Notes: generated by a model from the sequence alone, not told the origin. A stretch of DNA of 64,000 bases from Cyclina sinensis (GCA_012932295.1 JAAONU010000001.1:6223104-6287103); one strand, 5' to 3'. Positions 48,301 to 53,544 are shown, counted from the first letter of the stretch. A program made the numbers and translations.

Positions 48301-50991
48301 TGACGTCACTGAGAACGCCACTGTTAAATAGTGCACATACTTACGTCCCTTATAAATATACGTACGTGTTAGAATGGAAATAGATTTTAACATTTTCGTG
48401 ATCTACCGTCGTATATATCACGGTATCTCGTTCATATGCGTAATTATTTAATCACTCAGGCCTACGGCCTTCGTGATTAAATTACTACGCATCTGAACTC
48501 GACACCGTGATATATCAGACGGTATATCACTCAAACTTAAAATCTATTTCTTAATTCTATTTAAAACACAATCTGACTGGATTAAATACAAAACTTGGTT
48601 CATTTTTACTGTCATGTACAATACGTAAGTAGTAAGTCACTTGCAGAGAAATGGGTTAGTAAACTGGCTGGATACCCAGGAACTCTCAGGTTAGGTGGAC
48701 TGACATAGGGATATGACCTTAGCTGTTAAAACTGGCATCAAATCCAAATAAAACCTAACAATAAGTTAAAGCTTAAAGTCAGACTTAAGTTATTTTGATA
48801 GGTCACTGTGGAAAGCTAAGTTTTAAGCTTAGAATTCCTACATAATGGTTTTATCAATATCTATGAAACATATAATATTCAACAAAACTTTGAGGTGGTT
48901 TGTGCCAGTTAAATTGTAAGTAGAAAGTGTGTAAATCTGTAGAAAGGGCAGGTCATTTATTTTCTATGCTACTTGGAGTTGAAACATTTTCCTTTGTTTA
49001 TGTTCAAATATGTTTTTGGTATGCCTAATGGAAGATAAAAAATGAGTTATTATATTACATAATGACAATTCGACATCAGCCTAAAACACCATGTACCTCT
49101 ATCTTATTTGGCAAAGAATTTTTAGAGACACAAAATATCATTTCTGAAAAAAAACTGGCTTAAATGTGATCTACCCATTCTGCTATAAAGTACATTGTAC
49201 ACATACTGGTAACAGATTTGTACAATGCTAATGACTTCAATTAATCCCTTTGTCCGTTAAAATGACCATAAAAATGACCGTTTTATTAGCATTTATGTCT
49301 TTTCCTGTTCACTTGATTATAAATACTATTGATTCTAAATTTGGAGCAAACATTCCCACATCTTTGTGAATAGATCAACAAATCTCTTTTATTGATTTTC
49401 TCTTCATTTCCTTTCACTTGGTAACCTCAACTGTAAACATTGTGTTAATTGAAAATGATACATATTTGGGCAAAAATTAACCTATATATTATTGACAACT
49501 GATTTTCAACCACTGATATTTTTAAAACAGATTTATACATTTTACGACCTTTTAGTGTTACTGAAGGTTATACTTAAAAGTTTATATTCAGGAAGTGTTA
49601 GGAGAGAAATTGTCACATTACAGTACAAAGGTGACAGTTTAATATCAACATGCTGGATTACTCCTTACATAAATGAAAAAAGTTCACATTTCAAATAAAA
49701 ATTAATTACACCATGTTTAACTCTTACATTCACTTCATTCTCTTGAAGAGAACTGCAACTTTAATATGCAACTTTAATAATTACTTATAAAATCAAAGTT
49801 AATTTTAAGACACTGGTCAATCGATATATCTTAATAAGAGAATACTTCATGTTATACATCTGAAATTTAGACATAATGTCTGCCAGACAACTTATACAAC
49901 ATACCCTGATTATTATAATAATCATCATCTTATTTGTTAATGAAGTGAACGTTACAGGTATTTGTACTTATAGATGGCACTGTCAAAGGCATGAACTTGT
50001 AATATGTAAAACATAAATTTCAAATAATATCATAGCATAGAAGGTATGAATATTACTTGTATACCCTACATTTTTATCTTGTTAAGAGATTGAAACATTT
50101 TTCAATCTATCTATTATCATTAAGTCAATATCCATATGAAGATAGATAACAACTCACATGTTTGAAATAAACAAACTCAGTGTCTCTTTAAGAAAATGAC
50201 AAATTATTGCACATATGATACATTAAATAGGTTATTCATTCAATAAAACAATTTATACTATGTAATTTATCTCTAAAGACAACCAAACTAAATACATTAG
50301 TGATTTATTAGGCACCTCAAGCATTCTAAGTTAACAAGTTGATAGTTTTGCTTGACGATCTGCGTACGATTTAAAATTTTAAACAAACATCCCACGTGCC
50401 AGATATGTCACTCAAGTTTCCAATTTATTTAAATGTATGTACATGTAAAAGTTATATTTACCTGAAATCCTTTTCAAAATGTTTAATCTCGAGCTGCCCT
50501 TCGCCGATTGTCATGGGACTTTCACCTGAGACTCCCTGTTTCTTGGCCCTTTCGTGTCCCTGAGTGGCCCCGTCTTCCTGTATCGTTGCAAGAATATCCG
50601 GCTTCCCATCTTTATGAACCTTTAATTGCAACACTGATTTAAGTTTATGAACTTCTTCCTTTAATCTGTTAACGTCCGCAATCTTTTCGTCCAATAGTTT
50701 ATTCTTTTCATATAATTCTTGTTCATACTGTTGTATCCTTGCGTCTTTCTGCTTAAGTTCCTTTTTCAGCTCTGGTATAATTTGTTTAATTTTTACTAAA
50801 TCCAATGTCTCGCCATCTATGACAATTTTGGCGGCACTAGCCCCGTTACCCATGGCCGGAGCAACTGCATTAAAAGGCGACTGATGTCCACGACTTGCGA
50901 TATTCGTTTGACTAGTTGGATGACTACGTGCTTTTACGCCGAGCAACGGGCGATTACTCGTGTGGTAAGGCGGGCTATTGGGAGGCGGCAT
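205..50991 (-). CDS. PRKG: cGMP-dependent protein kinase (PKG), 10 N-terminal coding exons, 3' part off window
   Basis: A serine/threonine kinase activated by cGMP, acting downstream of guanylate cyclases in the cytosol or at membranes. Joined exons are 50991-50462, 42743-42577, 41545-41432, 39045-38940, 24102-24039, 14252-14175, 13843-13749, 4791-4723, 3014-2937 and 343-205. All have AG acceptors and GT donors, and phases agree at every junction, giving 480 codons without a stop. Domain order: disordered 1-50, leucine zipper 75-123, pseudosubstrate-like 148-157, cGMP site A about 178-305 (FGELAILYNCTRTAS at 254-268), site B about 307-425 (FGEK...RRTANVIA at 378-395), glycine loop G471-x-G473-x-x-G476. 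Both sites carry Thr right after the phosphate-binding Arg, the known cGMP-over-cAMP determinant. The sequence shares features with vertebrate PKG I and PKG II and probably corresponds to the single foraging/egl-4-type gene of invertebrates; that orthology is inferred. The kinase core and C-terminus are missing only because the window ends. Confidence 0.96.
958..1132. repeat. 60-bp tandem repeat, about 3 copies (PKG intron 9)
   Basis: The unit GACAGCATACTTAATTACAA... followed by CAGTGTGCTTAATAATTATAAC recurs at 1034 and 1094, with a decayed copy from about 958. AT-rich minisatellite. The short ORF over it is a by-product of the 60-base period. Confidence 0.8.
2117..2350 (+). mobile_element. 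E1: pearl/HINE-like repeat fragment
   Basis: Begins with GTGCCCCCGTTGGGAGCATA, a G/C-rich imperfect hairpin, then a decayed CTGTCGGTTTGTCTGTCTG run, then monomer-like sequence with CCTTGACC and AAGGTCAAAGGTCAA. The hairpin end matches the end of element E7 at about 24.9 kb. No 3' terminus is seen, so this is probably a truncated non-autonomous element in intron 9. Confidence 0.6.
2937..3014 (-). CDS. PRKG: PKG exon 9: end of cGMP domain B, linker
   Basis: Encodes the end of codon 408, residues 409-433 and two bases of codon 434: ESFNQLIGTLSELREKDYGD, then EARGVQR. It matches the RE-S/T-FNQ-x-x-GT-x-x-EL segment of PKGs (human PKG II: RETFNQTVGTFEEL), the C-helix of site B that leads to the switch helix. 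Acceptor TTTTAG|ATCT, donor AGAG|GTAAGA. Confidence 0.93.
3015..4722 (-). other. PKG intron 8
   Basis: Contains one weak SINE remnant near 4300. Otherwise nothing recognised; ORFs here are short and lack splice or family support. Confidence 0.8.
4265..4385 (-). repeat. tRNA-derived SINE remnant
   Basis: On the minus strand, GGGTTCGAGCCCTACC is a good pol III B box of a tRNA-like head. No matching A box or tail is clear. Lies in intron 8. Confidence 0.45.
4723..4791 (-). CDS. PRKG: PKG exon 8: cGMP domain B, second half of cassette
   Basis: Encodes the end of codon 385, residues 386-407 and two bases of codon 408: SEDRRTANVIALAPGVECLTVDRE. Arg389-Thr390 are the phosphate contact and cGMP-selecting Thr of site B. 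Splitting the cassette between FGEKSLL (exon 7) and SEDRRTA (exon 8) is clear from the phases. Acceptor CTTCAG|TGAA, donor GAGA|GTAAGT. Confidence 0.94.
7145..7296. repeat. 76-bp tandem duplication
   Basis: TGATCATTTTTGCACAGAAA, continuing through CATCTGGGAAACATTGTCTT, occurs at 7145 and again at 7221. The two copies differ by only a few bases, indicating a recent duplication. Lies in intron 7. Confidence 0.9.
7862..8575. repeat. 64-65 bp minisatellite made of two ~32-bp halves
   Basis: Units of CAGATGACAATGTCTGGACT followed by ACAGGGTTTTTCCC, then TGGTGACAATGTCTTTTCTA followed by CAGGTATTTCC. Anchor CAGATGACAATG falls at 7961, 8026, 8090 and 8155 and onward. The two halves are diverged copies of one 32-bp ancestor. 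The ends are degraded and the centre is nearly uniform. Lies in intron 7. The minus-strand ORFs across it are repeat artefacts. Confidence 0.92.
8661..10040 (-). mobile_element. E2: Helitron-like (HINE/pearl-like) non-autonomous element
   Basis: Read on the minus strand, the 5' end is CTCATCTGAGCGAATGCTTA then GGGTGAGCTATTGTGATCGC, followed by a CGTCGTCTGTCGTCTGG run. Next come about eight tandem monomers of roughly 144 bp (CTAGGTTGGGATTGTATATG; GGTCAAAAACTAGGTCA). The 3' end is the hairpin GGGCCATCTTGGCCC plus TCTTGT. It is the same family as E5, about 10 kb away in inverse orientation. No protein is encoded. Assignment to Helentron-type elements rests on architecture. Confidence 0.8.
10110..10455 (-). 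mobile_element. E3: pearl/HINE-like element, short copy
   Basis: About two monomers of roughly 168 bp (shared blocks ATTTATGC...AAGTC/AAAGTCCATCCA and GACCGGACAA / GACCAGACAA), then a GGACAGACAGGCAGACAGAC run and the terminal hairpin-like TATGCCTCCCTTCAGAAGCA. It lies just right of E2. No 3' terminus is clear. Confidence 0.55.
12430..12665 (+). repeat. SINE-like remnant with A-rich tail
   Basis: TTTCAAGCCCCACCTCC resembles a pol III B box, and the segment ends in AACTAAACCAAACACC repeats, typical of SINE tails. Divergent, and the A box is uncertain. Lies in intron 7. Confidence 0.4.
13749..13843 (-). CDS. PRKG: PKG exon 7: cGMP domain B, first half of cassette
   Basis: Encodes residues 354-384 plus two bases of codon 385: VKVTQTIAGFDTPQEVRKL followed by KRGDYFGEKSLL. 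The FGEK motif (378-381) supplies the ribose-binding Glu380 of site B. The KVTQ...YFGEKSL wording is closer to vertebrate PKG II than to PKG I. Acceptor TTACAG|GTGA, donor CTCAG|GTTAGT. The intron to exon 6 is only 331 bases, the shortest complete one in the gene. Confidence 0.95.
14175..14252 (-). CDS. PRKG: PKG exon 6: cGMP domain B beta strands
   Basis: Encodes residues 328-353 (26 whole codons), with YIIREGATGDTFFIINKG, a hallmark of PKG site B. Acceptor TTTCAG|GACT, donor GGAG|GTAATA. Phase 0 at both ends makes this exon symmetric, so skipping would keep the frame but would remove part of the cGMP-binding barrel. Confidence 0.95.
17318..17540 (+). repeat. tRNA-derived SINE
   Basis: A-box-like AGTGGTCCAATGGTAACACA, anticodon-stem-like GGACTGGTAACCC and a weak B box, followed by TTTCGGATGAGATGTTAAGC and GGAGGTCCC. 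The last two resemble the conserved central domain found in many animal SINEs. It abuts the CTAG end of E4 at 17541. Lies in intron 5. Confidence 0.7.
17541..20185 (-). mobile_element. E4: Helitron-like element, interrupted by E5
   Basis: On the minus strand the 5' end is TAGCTCACCTGAGAAAATGC then TCAGCGTGAGCTATTGTGAT, followed by a run of GACGGACGACTGACA type. Two monomer kinds follow: one built on AGAAAAGGGCATTATAAGGA, and four 145-bp copies (anchor ATTGTATGAAG at 17711, 17856, 18001, 18147). The 3' end is hairpin ATCAC-ATTTA-GTGAT, AGCT, CTAG, flanked by TT. Without the insert it is about 1.4 kb. Its 5' end is related to those of E2 and E5 but its 3' end differs. Confidence 0.8.
18690..19951 (+). 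mobile_element. E5: Helitron-like element nested in E4 (E2 family)
   Basis: A complete copy of the E2 family in the opposite orientation. The 5' end is GCCCACCTGAGCGAATGCTC, which folds as CTGAGC-GAAT-GCTCAG. Then come a CCGTCGTCTGTCGTCTGG run, about eight 145-bp monomers containing GGGTCAAAAACTAGGTCAC, and the 3' hairpin GGGCCATCTTGGCCC plus TCTTGT. Joining the flanks restores the E4 sequence CTATTTTTAGCTTTTGCAG, also seen intact nearby (18381). The join fits either a TA duplication or insertion between two T bases with none. Confidence 0.85.
21062..21976 (-). mobile_element. E6: Helitron-like element with 166-bp monomers
   Basis: On the minus strand: 5' end CTACGCCCCCACAAAGTGGG, a CGTCCGTCCGTACGTCTG-type run, four monomers of about 166 bp (anchor ATGGTATATAGTG at 21241, 21408, 21574 and a shortened fourth), then 3' hairpin GTGTCC-TAT-GGACAC, AGTT, CTAG, followed by TT. 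The plus-strand 155-residue ORF inside it is repeat read-through. Lies in intron 5. Confidence 0.85.
22911..23310. repeat. 39-bp minisatellite, 10 copies
   Basis: GATCATGATAATCTTGTAAT then GTTTGCTGTTCAGTTAGTA recurs every 39 bases from 22911 to 23300, with a partial 11th copy. Copies differ only at AAT/TAT and GCT/ACT positions, so the array is young. Because 39 is a multiple of three, one frame stays open as DHDNLVMFAVQLV repeats. This is intronic (intron 5) and has no gene context. Confidence 0.93.
24039..24102 (-). CDS. PRKG: PKG exon 5: start of cGMP domain B (64-base micro-exon)
   Basis: Encodes the end of codon 306 and residues 307-327: [22 protein letters not shown], the first helix of cGMP site B, where human PKG I reads [20 protein letters not shown]. 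Acceptor TTTCAG|TGTG, donor TTG|GTGAGT. Only 64 bases long, with a 14.8-kb intron upstream and a 9.8-kb intron downstream, so automatic gene finders could easily miss it. Confidence 0.94.
24640..24912 (-). mobile_element. E7: pearl/HINE-like fragment
   Basis: On the minus strand begins GTGCTCCCATTAGTGGGGC, a G/C hairpin like E1, then a CGATCTGTCTGTACATCTG run, then two diverged monomers sharing GACAAAATTT / CACAAATTT and TTTTGGCTGAG (about 24705 and 24820). The left limit is uncertain. Confidence 0.55.
25920..26415 (-). mobile_element. E8: pearl/HINE-like element with CCTTGACCTTGG monomers
   Basis: Three monomers of 144-147 bp start AGTAACAGTGACCTTGACC at about 25923, 26070 and 26214, then a short CCAACCGACAAGCTCACTC segment and the terminal hairpin TACCCCCTCAAACTTTGTTT followed by GTGGGGGTA. 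The 5' terminus (minus strand TTATACCCCC) matches E9. The opposite terminus is not recognisable. Lies in intron 4 just before the Tigger remnant. Confidence 0.65.
26637..28318 (+). pseudogene. Tigger/pogo-type (CENP-B-like) transposase pseudogene
   Basis: A DNA transposase remnant inside intron 4, on the strand opposite PKG. Start MAAREESRKRK at 26637. An N-terminal helix-turn-helix (FTIVDKLQIVDRIRNGETQA, then GIAGSTICGWL) and a CENP-B-type second DNA-binding domain (GWLSRFKHRH) precede a DDE domain with YNCDETAL, LLMDHCPAHP and FLPKNTTSKLQQLDQG, so all three acidic blocks are visible. The frame changes near 27285, 27690, 27890 and 28065, so no full protein can be made. The C-terminal part is acidic (EDHAEEEEEE). 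Base composition is richer in G/C than the intron around it, consistent with a fairly recent insertion. Confidence 0.9.
28640..28738 (+). mobile_element. 3' terminal inverted repeat of the Tigger-like element
   Basis: Reading inward on the minus strand from a TA: CACTGGGACCCTGTTATAGC then GCTCTAGTTGGGG. This resembles Tigger/pogo termini, which begin CAGT and contain CGTTATA. No partner is visible upstream of 26637, where sequence directly follows E8, so the 5' end has been lost. The stretch 28319-28640 is 3' untranslated element sequence. Confidence 0.65.
30519..30732 (-). mobile_element. TTAA-type MITE, copy 1
   Basis: About 210 bp with terminal inverted repeats AACCCTGAACATGCTGAAA and TTCCAGCATGTTAAGGG, and a central GCAC-GGAT-GTGC hairpin. 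It is the inverted counterpart of the copy at 36561-36774. The flanking TTAA has decayed here (ATAA/ATAA). Lies in intron 4. Confidence 0.75.
31745..32332 (-). mobile_element. E9: Helitron-like element with TGACCTTTGACC monomers
   Basis: On the minus strand: 5' end TTATACCCCTGCACAATGAA (hairpin with GTGGGGGGTATA), then a TCCGTCCGTCCGGCCGTCCG run, then monomers of about 146 bp that on the plus strand read CTGTGACCTTGACCTTTGAC (anchors near 31869, 31962 and 32108, the first pair shortened). The 3' end is hairpin GCCA-TGACAG-TGGC, AGTT, CTAG, followed by TT. Lies in intron 4. Confidence 0.8.
32978..33690 (+). mobile_element. E10: pearl/HINE-like element, 156-bp monomers, no 3' end
   Basis: 5' end TTATCCCCCCGCCAAAGGCG then GAGGGG, a run of TCCGTCTGTGCGTCCGTGCG type, then four monomers with anchor TTTTGTCCGG at 33061, 33217, 33373 and 33529, an exact 156-base step. 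The element fades out near 33690 without a terminal hairpin. E11 of the same family follows 50 bases later in the same direction. Confidence 0.8.
33741..34192 (+). mobile_element. E11: complete short copy of the E10 family
   Basis: 5' end TTATCCCCCTGCCAAAGGCG then GAGGGG, a CTGTCCGTCCATGCATCCGT run, about two monomers (TTTTGTCCGG at 33814; CTTTGTCCGA near 33968), a second G/C box GGCGGGGGGATTAA, and 3' hairpin CCATG-TGTAA-CATGG followed by CTCTTGT. The last seven bases equal the 3' end of E2 and E5. Confidence 0.8.
34618..34650. repeat. (ATT)n microsatellite
   Basis: About ten uninterrupted ATT units in intron 4, in a run of A/T-rich sequence. Confidence 0.95.
36561..36774 (+). mobile_element. 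TTAA-type MITE, copy 2, intact ends
   Basis: TTAA, then CCCTTAACCTGCTGGAACC, a 206-bp body with central hairpin CTGCAC-ATCC-GTGCAG, then TTTCAGCATGTTCAGGG and TTAA. TTAA target duplication plus CCC-start terminal repeats are the signature of piggyBac-type mobilisation, so this is a non-autonomous piggyBac-like MITE by inference. I recognise the ACCAGTATAGAGCCAGGCCA core as widespread in bivalve DNA. Confidence 0.85.
37020..37180 (+). repeat. tRNA-derived SINE, family S1 copy 1
   Basis: CTGATCAGTTCTGGAAGTGG, B box TGTTTGAATCCCATCAGGGG, then CAGTGCTTTTCCA and ACTAGTTTGAACTCAGGAA. It aligns along its length with the copy at 39148-39290. Lies in intron 4. Confidence 0.65.
38940..39045 (-). CDS. 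PRKG: PKG exon 4: end of cGMP domain A and linker helix
   Basis: Encodes the end of codon 271, residues 272-305 and two bases of codon 306: AVTDVRVWVLDRRIFQAI... then NFLKS. This corresponds to the last beta strand and C-helix of site A leading into site B; human PKG II has the similar AITNVKTWALDREVFQ. Acceptor CTACAG|CTGT, donor AAAAG|GTAATA. A different frame across the same bases is open but is not the coding frame. Confidence 0.95.
39148..39290 (+). repeat. tRNA-derived SINE, family S1 copy 2
   Basis: A box GGTGGTCCAGGGGTTAAAGC, anticodon-loop-like CTCCTGATCCGGAAG, B box GGTTGGAATCCCAAC, then CAGTGACTTTCCA and ACTAGTTTAAACCCAGGAA shared with copy 1. The better preserved of the two. Lies in intron 3. 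Confidence 0.7.
40250..40380 (-). repeat. tRNA(Ala)-like repeat unit, copy 1
   Basis: On the minus strand GCCCGGGTAGCTCAGTTGGT AGAGC (A box) leads to a TGC anticodon in CTTGCAA and T arm GCGGGTTTGAGTCCCGT; the acceptor arms pair (GCCCGGG / CCTGGGT). The anticodon stem is mismatched on its 3' side (GTGGG). A flank of about 55 bases (GATAGTACGTTAG, CCTATATCAGTCCTGTGACA) is shared with copy 2, so this is a tRNA-derived repeat more than a free tRNA gene. Lies in intron 3. Confidence 0.6.
40488..40610 (-). repeat. tRNA-like repeat unit, copy 2 (anticodon arm deleted)
   Basis: Same A box and T arm (ACGGATTCGAGTCCCGC) and same flank as copy 1, about 240 bases away in the same orientation, but the bases of the anticodon arm are missing. 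It cannot be a working tRNA. Confidence 0.65.
41165..41300 (+). repeat. Weak tRNA-like SINE remnant
   Basis: B-box-like AGGTTCAAATCTCGGCC preceded by GTGGTTACTAATTTGTACTT, which may be a decayed A box. Lies in intron 3. Confidence 0.35.
41432..41545 (-). CDS. PRKG: PKG exon 3: cGMP site A phosphate-binding cassette
   Basis: Encodes the end of codon 233, residues 234-270 and the first base of codon 271. It carries the cassette FGELAILYNCTRTAS (254-268). By family knowledge Glu256 contacts the ribose, Arg265 the cyclic phosphate, and Thr266 gives cGMP preference. Acceptor TTTCAG|ATGG, donor AGAG|GTACAC, a weaker donor than the others. Too short to stand out as an ORF; found by extending the family match from exon 2. 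Confidence 0.95.
41625..41755 (+). repeat. Dispersed repeat family S2, copy 1
   Basis: AGTCACTTGCAGAGAAATTG, then GGATACCCAGGAACAC, GGTTAGGTGGACTGAC and ATGACCTTAGCTGTTAAACT. It aligns with 48630-48750 throughout. The GTTAAACTGGCAC end resembles bivalve SINE tails. Lies in intron 2. Confidence 0.75.
42577..42743 (-). CDS. PRKG: PKG exon 2: start of cGMP-binding domain A
   Basis: Encodes the end of codon 177, residues 178-232 and the first base of codon 233. It contains IKDAILDNDFLKKL and YIIREGDAGQHLYV, the N-terminal helix and first beta strands of a cyclic-nucleotide-binding domain, closely matching known PKGs. Acceptor TTCAG|ATCC, donor GCAG|GTAAGA. The reading frame continues into the intron for about 30 codons, so a naive ORF overruns the real exon. 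Confidence 0.94.
46165..46290. repeat. 21-bp minisatellite
   Basis: GATATTGACCTGTCACTTAC-type units step by exactly 21 bases (GATATTGAC at 46211, 46232, 46253 and GACACTG at 46274), with weaker copies on both sides. Lies in intron 1. Confidence 0.8.
48371..48558. mobile_element. Palindromic MITE (foldback), 188 bp
   Basis: Arms of about 85 bases pair imperfectly: GAAATAGATTTTAA with TTAAAATCTATTTC, GTGATCTACCGTCGTATATA with its relative near 48510, and ATGCGTAATTATTTAATCAC with GTGATTAAATTACTACGCAT, around the centre GGCCTACGGCC. No coding capacity. Lies in intron 1, close to another CRE-like TGACGTCA at 48301. Confidence 0.8.
48630..48750 (+). repeat. Dispersed repeat family S2, copy 2
   Basis: Same order of blocks as the copy at 41625, with GGCTGGATACCCAGGAACTC and ATATGACCTTAGCTGTTAAA. 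Lies in intron 1. Confidence 0.75.
50462..50991 (-). CDS. PRKG: PKG exon 1: N-terminus, leucine zipper and pseudosubstrate
   Basis: Encodes residues 1-176 plus two bases of codon 177. The start is the first ATG after an in-frame TGA at 51009-51007; A at -3 supports it. Residues 1-50 are rich in Pro, Ser and Asn and look disordered. Residues 75-123 form a dimerising coiled coil with Leu/Ile/Val exactly every seven residues (79, 86, 93, 100, 107, 114, 121). Residues 148-157 (RAKKQGVSGE) match the autoinhibitory pseudosubstrate position of PKGs, where Gly/Ala replaces the phosphorylatable residue. A second Met at 47 begins MGNGAS. The donor is CAG|GTAAAT. Codon use is less AT-rich than the surrounding introns. 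Confidence 0.95.
50851..50853 (-). other. PRKG: Possible alternative start codon (Met47) of PKG
   Basis: The ATG of codon 47 sits in GGCCATGGG, with G at -3 and G at +4, a stronger start context than the first ATG (AAAATGC). The peptide from here begins MGNGAS, fitting the M-G-x-x-x-S/T rule for N-myristoylation, and human PKG II starts with MGNGS. Use of this start by leaky scanning or another promoter is inferred. Confidence 0.5.
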
Positions 50992-51001
50992 TTTCACCGC
51001 T

Positions 51002-51009
51002 TGACGTCA
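51002..51009. promoter_or_regulatory. Perfect CRE palindrome upstream of PKG start codon
   Basis: TGACGTCA lies 11 bases upstream of the exon 1 ATG on the minus strand, in the 5' leader or proximal promoter. It is the consensus for CREB/ATF dimers. Its TGA also closes the frame ahead of the first ATG. Whether it is transcribed leader or promoter depends on the unknown transcription start. Function is inferred from sequence only. Confidence 0.45.
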
Positions 51010-53544
51010 CAGAGATCTCGATAACGATTTGCTAATTGGGAAGCTGAGTAGCGTGAGAAACAGTTGCTAGGCAACGCAGGAGAATTTTGTTTTGTCAGAT
51101 ATACATGTTTACTATAACCATCGTCATTGTCAATCACACCTGTTTGCCGATGATCAATAGTAAATTGCGACGATCTCACCCGGGATTACCTGTAACCAAA
51201 ATCGGAACTCGTTAATTAAAGTGAAATAAAGCAATTTGTTAAGATAAAAATAAACATTACATTACAGATTTTTCTTATTTTCACAACAAGCCATTTAAAT
51301 TTACAGCTATGGTCATATTTTAAACTTTCGATAAAATTCCTAACGATTTGCTGTCATGCCCAGAAATAACTGTATTACCCTCGACAAACGCGCGCAAGGA
51401 AACGGAAAAATCTAAATACAGATGTTACTTTGCATTTAAAGAGGAATTACAATGATATCCTGTAATTAGCATCTGCTGTCTTCTCCTACGGGACTGAATA
51501 GGGACACATTTCTCTCGATGGGACAGGCTTATGTAGTGGGGAAATTATTAAGACAGATAGACAAACAGACAATTAAACAGACAGATTCGAAACAAGGATA
51601 ATTCATTTTTCGTCAAATAAGGCTAACAAGCCAACGATGACAAACACAGGTAAATACCTCGAACAGTGCAAACATACATGAATAAACAGATGTTCAAAAT
51701 AAAAAATACAAAACTAAAACTTTCACAAATGTTTATCATTGCACAGTTTAATTTGCATCAATTCAAATGAGCAACATGTCATACCACGAAAGGGTAAGGT
51801 CAAGTCAAATCAAACTGGAAAATAACATTAATGATAATAATATATGTTCGAATTAACAGTATATAAAATATAGCAAAGCTATGTCCAAGTGAAAGTTATA
51901 ACGTCATGACCAAAGGGCTGTTGAAATACTTCCTGGTAACCTCGAATCGTCACAATTCCAAGTGTTTTCTCGAAACTCTTACGACTGCTTGTGCTGATAC
52001 TCATTCTAATTTTATAACGTATGAAGGTGTTTTTAAAAGTTACTCTCACTTATCTTGAACACCACAACTGTTATCCAGATGCAATACACTTGAGACAATC
52101 TGTTCGTAGGAAAGAAAGAGTAATTGCTAGAAGAATCAGGGTTGTGTGAAAACAACAAAAACTGGCTTTTGTAATGATCCATCTCAAGCCTTGAAAAAGA
52201 CCGCATCCTGGCCCTTCTTTTTCTAAAGGAAATACCAAAACAGCTGAGTTATAGAGGCCAACGCATAGAAACAAAACAAACGTGACCTTAGGACAGACCG
52301 GTTACATGATCCCTCAAGCAATCAATGTATGCCTGTGTGATCTGTCAACTTATCAACATAAAACCAACTGACCTCTTTCAACACCACTCTGTGTACGATT
52401 TCTTATGTGGAGATTGCATTGTAGATGAACTTTGAACCTAAGACATTCTTTTTGCCTACCAACTAAATCCCTTACTATTTTATTGCCTTCTTAAATGTCG
52501 ACTGACTTCAACTTTTATGTATAACAATTTCTCATGACAGCCTCATCACTATTCATACATTACAAGTGTTTAAAATCAAATGTAATTTTTGGTTGGTTAG
52601 AAACAGCTAGGGTGGCCTCTGACGCCAATCGTCAGAATATAGCCCTTTAAACTGTTTTATGTACCATGAACTAATTTTGGCAAACTCTTGGGAGAACCAT
52701 ATTCGTCCTGCTCTACTATAAACATCCAATGCGAAAACTGTGGCTCGTATCCTGTTTAGTTTTGGATTTAGTGTTCATTACATCAAGAGGTTTCGATCAC
52801 GTGTCAATAAAAAAAATGTGATATTTTTTTAAATATCTTTTATTCATGACCTTTCAAATAATAATAATGATAAAATAATAATAATCATCATCAAAAAAGA
52901 TTATTACTATCATTATTATCATCATAAAATAAAAAAATACATGTAATTTATAAAAAGACAGAAAGATTATCAGAATGACAAAATTATTCGGAAAATAAAT
53001 AATATTCAGGCTAATTTCAACCATTTTTGTCACGTTATGACAGTCCGGAAATTAAAGAAAAAAACAACATTGTTTTGGTAGAAAAACTAAATATTCCAAC
53101 AGAAGTGTTTATGGTGCTCCGTTTTTGCATTTGACATGACTAAATTGTCTCAGACATTCCCATTCATATAACGTCATAACGTCAAATAATGATAATAACA
53201 TGATAATAGCGAAAATTTGTATCAGTAATGATAATAAATAGTAAGTATACTTACGCAAAAAAGAAACTGTGCACTTTTATATTGCTATATTTTCGTGATT
53301 ACTCGGAATAACTGGGTGATTTTTTTCCCATCTGAGTACTGGCGCATTTGCCTACATATTGCACTAAATTGACTGACACTTTATTGGATGTTTTACCTCA
53401 AGATGGCTTGATCGCTATTATGCAACTTTTTGCACGTGCACATCGAGCTATAAGTTTTTCATGTTTTATTTGTCACTGACCGATTAACTAAACCTTTACA
53501 AATTGAAAAATTACAATTCAAGTTGAATTTGACTCGTTAACACG
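51010..53544. other. 5' region of PKG, no gene recognised
   Basis: 51010-51180 is richer in CpG than its surroundings and is the likely leader/promoter of PKG exon 1. Beyond it the sequence is A/T-rich, with an impure (AAT/ATC)n stretch at 52855-52930. No TATA box or transcription start can be fixed from sequence alone. Confidence 0.5.

Larger units (their letters stand above)
42744..50461 (-). other. PKG intron 1
   Basis: Holds the 21-bp minisatellite, the palindromic MITE and S2 copy 2. No nested gene is seen in 42744-46160, 46295-48300 or 48750-50461. Long first introns often carry regulatory DNA, but nothing specific is visible. Confidence 0.75.

Noticed and set aside
50992..50997. Starting the PKG protein at a GTG two codons upstream of the ATG
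   Set aside because: A GTG start is not expected in an animal nuclear gene, and the ATG at 50991 is in good context with an in-frame TGA upstream.
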